Assembly (NCBI GenBank): GCA_944322775.1
Contig: CALUQA010000084.1
Coordinates: 1-5,906 of the forward strand
Direction of reading: 5' to 3'
From: an uncultured Elusimicrobiales bacterium
GTDB lineage: Bacteria > Elusimicrobiota > Elusimicrobia > Elusimicrobiales > Elusimicrobiaceae
Length of the DNA: 5,906 nucleotides
Shown here: positions 1 through 4,518 of the stretch, piece after piece
Numbering within the stretch: the first letter of the stretch is position 1
How the letters are laid out: each line of letters starts with the position of its first letter
Notes under the pieces: generated by a model
The model's input: only the letters and a program-made list of their open reading frames with translations
What the model was told of the DNA's origin: nothing
The model's database searches: none
Program-made: the position numbers and the translations under genes

Positions 1-152
1 TTACCGACCATAACGTACGCGAAACCCTGCCGCTGACCGAAAGAGCCTATCTGATTTACGACGGCAAAATTTTGGTGGAAGGGGACCAAAACACCCTGTT
101 AAACGACCCCAACGCAAGACGCCTTTATTTGGGTGAAGACTTCAAAATGTAA
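1..152 (+). CDS. lptB: LptB, LPS export ABC transporter ATP-binding protein (3' end only)
   Basis: Only the last 49 codons are present; the first complete codon begins at base 3 and the TAA stop is 150-152. The visible residues include TDHNVRET, which is the H-loop region of LptB (the His contacts the ATP gamma-phosphate), then ERAYLIYDGKILVEG and the ending YLGEDFKM. The family typically ends in YLGEDF plus one or two residues, so the C-terminus is intact. In the known system LptB is the cytoplasmic ATPase of LptB2FG, which extracts lipopolysaccharide from the inner membrane and pushes it along the Lpt bridge. The next gene, cysE, starts 5 bases after the stop, so the two are probably co-transcribed although their functions are unrelated. 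The Walker A, Walker B and signature motifs lie outside the window. Confidence 0.9.
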   Translation, partial: TDHNVRETLPLTERAYLIYDGKILVEGDQNTLLNDPNARRLYLGEDFKM

Positions 153-157
153 AAGCT

Positions 158-985
158 ATGCAGACCGACTTTTCTGCCGTTGCCAAAACGCTTCAAAACA
201 CTTTTGACCAGACTTTTCACGAAAAAGCCCAGTTCATTCCTTCCGCGGCCGAAGTGGCCCGCTTGGTGGAAGGATTCAGGGCCCTGTTGTGCCAATATTC
301 CTTGGCTGACGACTTGTCGCAGCAAGAACCGCTTCTGCAACGCTACGCCCAAAGCCTGGAAAAACAAATTTTTAACGCCCGCTGCCTGCTTTGCCGTCAG
401 CAAAACAACTGCTCTTTTTGCCGCCAGCAAGCCCGGCAGATTACGCAGCGTTTTATAGAAGCTTTGCCAGATATTCAAAAGCTCATGCTCACCGATATCC
501 GCGCCGCCTACGAAGGCGACCCCGCCGCCGTGGACGAAATAGAAACCATGCTTTGCTATCCGGGCGTGCGGGCCATTACCTATCAGCGCATGGCGCATTT
601 CCTGCACCAAAACGGGGTGCGTATCGTCCCGCGCATTATTACCGAATACGGCCACAGTTTAACCGGCATAGACATTCACCCGGGGGCCAAAATCGGGCCG
701 TCGTTTTTTATAGACCATGGCACCGGCGTGGTGATTGGTGAAACCTGCGTCATCGGCGCACGCGTAAAGCTTTATCAGGGGGTTACGCTGGGGGCCAAAA
801 GCTTCCCGCTGGACGAGCACGGTAACCCCGTCAAAGGAATCAAACGCCACCCCAATATTGGCGATGACGTCATTATTTATGCAGAGACCACAATTTTGGG
901 CAATGTAACCATCGGGGAAGGGAGTGTAATCGGTGCCAACAAATGGATTACGCAAGATGTCCCCCCTCATACTAAAATCAATTAA
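158..985 (+). CDS. cysE: Serine O-acetyltransferase (CysE/EpsC family)
   Basis: A 275-residue protein expected to transfer acetyl from acetyl-CoA to L-serine, giving O-acetylserine for cysteine synthesis in the cytoplasm. The N-terminal third (about 1-125) is a predicted helical domain containing the SAT-typical stretch LTDIRAAYEGDPA (111-123). From about 170 a left-handed beta-helix of hexapeptide repeats begins. By spacing against E. coli CysE, D172 (GIDIHP), H187 (FIDHGTG) and H231 (KRHPNIG) match the catalytic Asp143, His158 and His193. The loop between the two histidines is 9 residues longer than in E. coli, as in the form of the enzyme with GAKSFP in this loop. The protein stops at PPHTKIN, without the GVPAR tail and terminal Ile that bind CysK in enterics, so the classical cysteine synthase complex may not form. 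C76, C79, C85 and C88 form a C-x2-C-x5-C-x2-C cluster. The ATG at 158 has no strong Shine-Dalgarno sequence; translation is probably coupled to lptB. Confidence 0.92.
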   Translation: MQTDFSAVAKTLQNTFDQTFHEKAQFIPSAAEVARLVEGFRALLCQYSLADDLSQQEPLLQRYAQSLEKQIFNARCLLCRQQNNCSFCRQQARQITQRFIEALPDIQKLMLTDIRAAYEGDPAAVDEIETMLCYPGVRAITYQRMAHFLHQNGVRIVPRIITEYGHSLTGIDIHPGAKIGPSFFIDHGTGVVIGETCVIGARVKLYQGVTLGAKSFPLDEHGNPVKGIKRHPNIGDDVIIYAETTILGNVTIGEGSVIGANKWITQDVPPHTKIN

Positions 986-993
986 TTACCCAT

Positions 994-1023
994 AAAAAAA
1001 CCCCGCTTTAAAGCGGGGTTTTT
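994..1023. terminator. Bidirectional intrinsic terminator between cysE and the pilin operon
   Basis: A perfect inverted repeat, CCCCGCTTT (1001-1009) with AAAGCGGGG (1010-1018), is flanked by seven A (994-1000) and five T (1019-1023). Read either way it gives a GC-rich hairpin followed by a U-run. It lies 15 bases after the cysE stop and 17 bases after the stop of the last pilin gene, so it can end both convergent transcripts. Confidence 0.93.
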
Positions 1024-1035
1024 GCTGAGATAAAA

Positions 1036-1515
1036 TCAAGCGCAGCTGCCTACGGTATAACTGGTTAAGCCATATACCTCGCAATTGCCGGAGCAAAATA
1101 ATTTGCGTCCGCTGTTGCGGTATTCCTGGCAAAGGCTGGAATTGGAAGAAGCGCAATAGTCAGGTGCCGTTTCGCCCAAATACAAGAAAATCGTTCCTGA
1201 TGTATCTCCGCGCAAACGCTTGGCACATACGGCATTGGGGTAAGACGCAGGATATAGACCATAGGAAAAGTCATCGCTTTGCGGCATTTTAATATCCAAT
1301 AAATTGAGGCCAAAATCCCCATAGGAATAGGTATTGATACGCATGCTGTCCATCGTGCGCAGCTTGGCCTCACTTAAGCGTTTTAACAAGGTGCTTACTT
1401 CCGCCAAGCGGGATTTTTCCACCGTCCGCTCATACATAGGCACAGCCATAGTAATCAAAATGGTCATAATCAATACGGCCACCAATATTTCCACCAATGT
1501 AAAACCTTTGTTCAT
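1036..1515 (-). CDS. Type IV pilin-like protein, third gene of the pilin operon (six cysteines)
   Basis: A 159-residue prepilin. The leader is MNKG, with predicted cleavage by prepilin peptidase after G4, so the mature protein would start FTLVE with N-methylated Phe and the conserved Glu at +5. A hydrophobic helix spans about 5-26 (VEILVAVLIMTILITMAVP) and continues as an amphipathic stretch to about 55. The C-terminal domain carries six cysteines (97, 121, 129, 141, 145, 158), an even number that would allow three disulfides outside the inner membrane; C141 and C145 are only four apart. It diverges more than its two neighbours do from each other, lacking their YDSC motif, but it keeps an LDI block and an F-x-Y-x-L-like segment (FSYGLYP). 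AGAGG before the ATG at 1515 is a suitable ribosome binding site, and the gap to the upstream gene is 9 bases. Family assignment is firm; whether it is a major pilin, minor pilin or secretion pseudopilin cannot be decided here. Confidence 0.88.
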   Translation of the reverse strand: MNKGFTLVEILVAVLIMTILITMAVPMYERTVEKSRLAEVSTLLKRLSEAKLRTMDSMRINTYSYGDFGLNLLDIKMPQSDDFSYGLYPASYPNAVCAKRLRGDTSGTIFLYLGETAPDYCASSNSSLCQEYRNSGRKLFCSGNCEVYGLTSYTVGSCA

Positions 1516-1524
1516 ATCAACCTC

Positions 1525-1989
1525 TTATTCCACATTATAAATATCGCAGGCACCGCTGCCGTTATCGTTGCAATTATAAAACTTTTGTCCGTTGAACTTC
1601 ATGCTGGTGCCCACATAATTGCCGCCAATTTGATTAATATTTACGCTGCAGTCGTTCTGCAACGCATACTGAAAGCCCGCCCCGGAGATAACCCCGTCCG
1701 TCACAATAATAAAGCCGGAAGGCAGCAAAGATTCACTGCCGATATCCAAGCGAGATATACGCCATCGGTTTCCGCTGGAGGCAACCGGCACGTTGGAATA
1801 ATAATCCACCCCCCATTCGGAAATAAGCCGCTGGCAAGAGTCATACATAGACTTTGCCATCACCTGTGCTTTGGTAAAACGGCTTCTGTCTACCACCTTG
1901 CGGTATTGCGGCACAGCCACCGCCGTCAAAATGCCGATAATCATTACAACAGCCATCAGTTCCATTAACGTAAAACCTTTCTTCTTCAT
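1525..1989 (-). CDS. Type IV pilin-like protein, second gene of the pilin operon
   Basis: A 154-residue prepilin with leader MKKKG, predicted cleavage after G5, mature start FTLMEL with Glu at +5, and a hydrophobic helix at about 6-27 followed by VPQYRKVVDRSR. The globular part shares an order of motifs with the first pilin: YDSC-x-RL (49-54), LDI (81-83), F-x-Y-x-L (106-110), then F-[DN]-G and a C-terminal cysteine pair (C140 and C148) that probably closes a disulfide loop. C52 and C114 could form another. The two proteins therefore look like paralogues from a local duplication that have since diverged. GAGGG upstream of the ATG at 1989 overlaps the stop region of the preceding gene, suggesting translational coupling. 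Known role of the class: assembly into a membrane-anchored surface or periplasmic filament after peptidase processing; the specific function is unknown. Confidence 0.89.
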   Translation of the reverse strand: MKKKGFTLMELMAVVMIIGILTAVAVPQYRKVVDRSRFTKAQVMAKSMYDSCQRLISEWGVDYYSNVPVASSGNRWRISRLDIGSESLLPSGFIIVTDGVISGAGFQYALQNDCSVNINQIGGNYVGTSMKFNGQKFYNCNDNGSGACDIYNVE

Positions 1990-1995
1990 AAACCC

Positions 1996-2472
1996 TCACT
2001 CATTCCAAGTAGATGCGCCCCACACCGTGCAGGCTTTGGCACTTTCTCCGCTTAAACCGCTGGTAGAGCACGTAAATGTTCTTCCATCAAAAGAAATCTT
2101 CGCGCCTCTGTAATCGCCTTTAATGGCAGTGGCCGTGATAATGTTTCCAAGCGTATAAGCAAAATTTTCCGTATTTAACGTCAAGGCATTATTGGCAAAG
2201 GTGCCTTTGGCCATAATGTCCAATTTGCGGAAATTGGCTATGCCGCTTTGTACGGCCACCCCGCAATGATCTTTGCCGTTTTCCCAGGAAAGGCGTTCAC
2301 AAGAGTCATAAATGGCCCGCACCATCGTCAGCGCTTCGGCCACGCGGGCACGCTCCACAGAACGGCGGTATTGCGGCAGGGCGATAGAAGACAAAACGCC
2401 CAAAATCATTACAATAACCAAAAGTTCAATTAATGAAAACCCGGCTTTGCGGCCGGAAGTAAAAAGATGCAT
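1996..2472 (-). CDS. Type IV pilin-like protein, first gene of the pilin operon
   Basis: A 158-residue prepilin with a longer, basic leader, MHLFTSGRKAG, cleaved in prediction after G11 to give mature FSLIE with Glu at +5. The hydrophobic helix spans about 12-34 (LLVIVMILGVLSSIALP), followed by QYRRSVERARVAEAL, typical of bacterial type IV pilins. The globular domain has YDSCERL (55-61), LDI (84-86), FAYTL (104-108) and a FDGRTF block before the cysteine pair C135 and C148; C58 and C70 make four cysteines in total. AGGGAG five bases before the ATG at 2472 supports this start. It is the promoter-proximal gene of three and so may be the best expressed. No pilus assembly gene (PilB, PilC, PilD or PilQ type) is in the window, so assembly would depend on machinery encoded elsewhere. 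Confidence 0.89.
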   Translation of the reverse strand: MHLFTSGRKAGFSLIELLVIVMILGVLSSIALPQYRRSVERARVAEALTMVRAIYDSCERLSWENGKDHCGVAVQSGIANFRKLDIMAKGTFANNALTLNTENFAYTLGNIITATAIKGDYRGAKISFDGRTFTCSTSGLSGESAKACTVWGASTWNE

Positions 2473-2523
2473 ATCTTCTCCCTAAGTATAAGTATATGAC
2501 CGTTTGGCTTTATTACAATATTC

Positions 2524-2551
2524 ATTATAACAAATCCACCCCTTTTGCCAA
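2524..2551 (-). promoter_or_regulatory. Sigma-70-type promoter for the pilin operon
   Basis: On the minus strand, TTGGCA (2551-2546) is followed by a 16-base spacer and a perfect TATAAT (2529-2524), preceded by TGT, an extended -10. Transcription would start near 2517, leaving a leader of about 45 bases before the ATG at 2472. The match to consensus is strong; usage is inferred. Confidence 0.7.
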
Positions 2552-2580
2552 CTGTTCAACCCTGTCAAATTTGCTATGAT
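2552..2580 (+). promoter_or_regulatory. Probable guaC promoter (extended -10)
   Basis: TATGAT (2575-2580) with TGC directly upstream makes an extended -10 element. The -35 position (about 2552-2558) has only a weak match (TGTTCA). The start of transcription would be near 2587. The element lies immediately beside the -35 of the divergent pilin promoter, so the two face away from each other across shared DNA. Confidence 0.55.
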
Positions 2581-2630
2581 ATCTAACGGCCCGGAGGCCT
2601 TTTGACCAATTTGCCCGGGTGGAGCTTTTT

Positions 2631-3740
2631 ATGAGAATTCAAGACGATATTCAATTGGACTACTGTGACGTGCTGTTGCGTCCCAAACGCTCGGCATTGG
2701 CGTCGCGCTCGCAGGTGGATATTATCCGCCGCTATACGTTTAGATGGTGCCCGTCCGCCATTGAAGCCACCGGTGTTGTGGCCGCCAATATGTTTACCAC
2801 CGGCACCATGGAAATTGCCCGTGAAATGCAAAAACAAAAACTTTTTACCGCTTTGCACAAACATTACGCGGTGGAAGATTTGCTCGCCTTTTTAAAAGAC
2901 AATGCCAAACTGTTTGGCAATAACGACCTTATCTTTGTCAGTTCCGGCGTGTCCGATGCGGATTTTGAAAAGCTCACTACGGTAATGAACAGCAAACTGG
3001 TCAACAATATTTGCATCGACGTAGCCAACGGTTATTCCCCTTATTTGGTCAACTATGTCAAAAAAGTGCGCCAAGCCTGGCCCGAAAGCCTGATTATGGC
3101 CGGCAATGTGGTGACCGGCGACATGACCGAAGACCTCATTTTAAGCGGGGCCGACATTGTAAAAGTGGGCATTGGCCCCGGCTCCGTGTGCACCACGCGC
3201 AAACTGACCGGCGTAGGCCGGCCGCAGTTTTCCACGGTTATTGAATGCGCCGATGCCGCGCACGGCGTAGGCGGCATGATTTGTGCCGACGGCGGCTGCA
3301 CCGTGCCGGGTGACGTGTGCAAAAGTTTCTGCGCCGGAGCCGATTTTGTAATGCTGGGCGGCATGCTGGCCGGACACGAAGAAAGCGCCGGCGAAATGTG
3401 CACCAAGTTCTTCCAAACTGGGGAAGCAGAAATGATTGACGACAAAACCTGCGCCATGCGTCTGGAAGAAAAACGCTTTAAAAAGTTCTATGGTATGAGC
3501 TCCGAATACGCCCAGCAGGCCCATTATGGCGGCATGAAAAAATATCGCGCCAGCGAAGGCAAAGTGGTGGAAATCCCCTTCCGCGGGCCCATTGAACACA
3601 CCCTTCTGGCCATTTTGGGCGGGCTGCGCAGCTGCATGACCTATATTGGCGCCAAACGCCTTAAAGACATGCCCAAATGCGCCACGTTCTACCGGGTGAA
3701 CCGCCAGCTAAATAATATTTTTGGTGAAGAAAAGGCCTAA
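2631..3740 (+). CDS. guaC: GMP reductase (GuaC)
   Basis: A 369-residue cytoplasmic enzyme expected to reduce GMP to IMP and ammonia with NADPH, returning guanine nucleotides to the common purine pool. The start MRIQDDIQLDYCDVLLRPKR aligns with the E. coli GuaC N-terminus, and GGTGGAG six bases before the ATG at 2631 fixes this start. The barrel motifs are HKHY (76-79), SDADFEK, CIDVANGYS, AGNVVTG and KVGIGPGSVCTTR with catalytic Cys187. Further along come GGMICADGGC, MLGGMLAGHEES and YGMSSE with Glu292, the expected acid residue. No CBS domains are present, which together with these motifs separates it from IMP dehydrogenase. Two oddities: about 19 extra residues between GHEES and FYGMSSE compared with E. 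coli, and Phe at position 55 where E. coli has Asp in NMDTVGT. Thirteen cysteines is many for this family. It is a single-gene unit with its own promoter and terminator. Confidence 0.94.
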   Translation: MRIQDDIQLDYCDVLLRPKRSALASRSQVDIIRRYTFRWCPSAIEATGVVAANMFTTGTMEIAREMQKQKLFTALHKHYAVEDLLAFLKDNAKLFGNNDLIFVSSGVSDADFEKLTTVMNSKLVNNICIDVANGYSPYLVNYVKKVRQAWPESLIMAGNVVTGDMTEDLILSGADIVKVGIGPGSVCTTRKLTGVGRPQFSTVIECADAAHGVGGMICADGGCTVPGDVCKSFCAGADFVMLGGMLAGHEESAGEMCTKFFQTGEAEMIDDKTCAMRLEEKRFKKFYGMSSEYAQQAHYGGMKKYRASEGKVVEIPFRGPIEHTLLAILGGLRSCMTYIGAKRLKDMPKCATFYRVNRQLNNIFGEEKA

Positions 3741-3760
3741 TTTACCCCAAAAATATGTGT

Positions 3761-3792
3761 AAAACGCCGCCTGTTAAAGGCGGCGTTTTTTT
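3761..3792 (+). terminator. Intrinsic terminator of guaC
   Basis: ACGCCGCCT (3764-3772) pairs perfectly with AGGCGGCGT (3778-3786) around a 5-base loop, followed by a run of seven T (3786-3792). It starts 20 bases after the guaC stop codon. Confidence 0.93.
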
Positions 3793-3920
3793 GCTTAAAT
3801 AGCCCTTTTTGTGCCTTGCCAATGCTTTAGGCAAGAGCAACAATACTTTTATACGGGTGTGTCTTTCCCCCAAGCCCGACATGTTGCGGCGCCCCCGCTG
3901 CCCGGCGGGGGCTTTTATTT
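3793..3920 (+). other. Hairpin-rich intergenic stretch, possible small RNA gene
   Basis: No convincing reading frame is seen here. A hairpin CTTGCC (3815-3820) with GGCAAG (3830-3835) is followed by a possible longer-range pairing GCAACA (3837-3842) with TGTTGC (3882-3887), enclosing CGGG (3854-3857) with CCCG (3875-3878). The stretch then ends in a strong terminator hairpin. This order suggests a structured transcript of about 100 bases. No well-matched promoter is visible (TTAAAT at 3795-3800 is a weak -10), and it matches none of the RNA families I could check by eye (tRNA, SRP RNA, 6S RNA). It may only be the tail of the guaC transcript. Confidence 0.3.
3891..3920 (+). terminator. Second intrinsic terminator-like hairpin downstream of guaC
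   Basis: GCCCCCGC (3891-3898) pairs perfectly with GCGGGGGC (3905-3912) around a 6-base loop, followed by TTTTATTT (3913-3920). It lies about 100 bases beyond the guaC terminator with no gene between, so it is either a backup terminator or the end of an unannotated small RNA. Confidence 0.75.
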
Positions 3921-3960
3921 GTCTGGCCAGCCCGGCAAGACCCACAGGGCAAACGGGTTT

Positions 3961-3991
3961 TTGTCACAAACAGCGACGGAAATGTTACAAT
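3961..3991 (+). promoter_or_regulatory. Probable promoter of the SlyD-like gene
   Basis: TTGTCA (3961-3966) and TACAAT (3986-3991) are separated by 19 bases, slightly long, but the -10 is preceded by TGT (extended -10). Transcription would begin near 3998, giving a leader of about 36 bases that contains a strong ribosome binding site (GGAG at 4024-4027). Confidence 0.5.
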
Positions 3992-4033
3992 AAAACAAGT
4001 CCCGGGTTTACCCTGCGGCCAAAGGAGAAAGAA

Positions 4034-4450
4034 ATGATTAAAAAAGGTTCCAAAGTAAAATTTGACTATACTCTTACCGTTGACGGCAAAGTGCAAGACA
4101 CTTCCGCCCACCGCGGGCCGCTGGAATATACCCACGGCGCCGGCCAGATTATCCAGGGTTTGGAAGAAGTGCTGGAGCAAATGAACGTGGGCGATAAAAA
4201 GACGGTTGAAATTAAAGCCGAAAAAGCCTACGGCCCCGTTTTGCAGGAAGCCATCAAACGCGTACCCAAAGAGGCCATCATGAACGCCGACCAGTTGAAA
4301 GTGGGCGATATGGTGGGCGCCAGCAACGGCGGGCACACTTTCCGCGCGGTGGTAAAAGAAATTTCCGACAAAGAAATTACGCTTGATTTCAACCACCCCT
4401 TAGCCGGCAAAGACCTGACCTTTGACGTGGAAATTAAAGAAATCAACTAA
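4034..4450 (+). CDS. SlyD-like FKBP-type peptidyl-prolyl cis-trans isomerase
   Basis: A 138-residue cytoplasmic protein expected to speed cis-trans isomerisation of prolyl bonds and to act as a folding helper. FKBP core residues are visible at both ends: V-x-F-D-Y-T-L (8-14), DGKVQDTS (17-24), GAGQIIQGLEE (35-45), AYG (65-67) and the family hallmark NHPLAGKDLTFDVEI (120-134). The intervening segment, about 68-119, corresponds to the insert-in-flap chaperone domain of SlyD. The His- and Cys-rich metal-binding tail of E. coli SlyD is absent: the protein ends VEIKEIN right after the last FKBP strand. It belongs to the short SlyD-like class, so I give no symbol. The ATG at 4034 is chosen because AAAGGAG lies six bases upstream and homologues start here. 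The frame is open for another 75 codons upstream, but that stretch is unlike the family and contains the terminator hairpin and promoter. Confidence 0.92.
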   Translation: MIKKGSKVKFDYTLTVDGKVQDTSAHRGPLEYTHGAGQIIQGLEEVLEQMNVGDKKTVEIKAEKAYGPVLQEAIKRVPKEAIMNADQLKVGDMVGASNGGHTFRAVVKEISDKEITLDFNHPLAGKDLTFDVEIKEIN

Positions 4451-4463
4451 TCCAAATATTATT

Positions 4464-4499
4464 AAAAAACCCGCTTTCTTTATCGAAAGCGGGTTTTTT
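4464..4499. terminator. Bidirectional intrinsic terminator between the SlyD-like gene and the PAS/GAF gene
   Basis: CCCGCTTTC (4470-4478) pairs perfectly with GAAAGCGGG (4485-4493) around a 6-base loop, flanked by six A (4464-4469) and six T (4494-4499). It serves the plus-strand gene ending at 4450 and the minus-strand gene ending at 4519. Confidence 0.93.
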
Positions 4500-4518
4500 G
4501 TTGTTCAAATACGCGGCT

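Noticed and set aside
125..655. Long minus-strand open frame opposite cysE
   Set aside because: It lies antisense to a clearly recognised enzyme, has no ribosome binding site or family motif, and is a shadow of the cysE codon pattern.
1900..2380. Repeated 14-base segment (GCGGTATTGCGGCA) in two places
   Set aside because: It encodes the same PQYR motif in the first two pilin genes, so it reflects protein homology rather than a separate repeat element.
2619..2630. GTG start giving four extra residues on GuaC
   Set aside because: The GTG overlaps the GGTGGAG ribosome binding site, and the ATG at 2631 matches the family N-terminus MRIxxD.
2473..2630. Purine riboswitch ahead of guaC
   Set aside because: The transcribed leader is only about 44 bases, too short for the three-way-junction aptamer, and the conserved core is not seen.
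3811..3993. 60-codon plus-strand open frame in the guaC to SlyD-like gap
   Set aside because: It has no ribosome binding site, runs through two hairpins and the downstream promoter, and shows no recognisable protein features.
3809..4033. In-frame 75-codon N-terminal extension of the SlyD-like protein
   Set aside because: The extra residues resemble no FKBP N-terminus; the DNA carries a terminator hairpin and a promoter, and a strong ribosome binding site precedes the internal ATG at 4034.
3827..4396. Minus-strand open frame of 189 codons opposite the SlyD-like gene
   Set aside because: It overlaps a recognised gene plus terminator and promoter DNA; the residues show no family motif.
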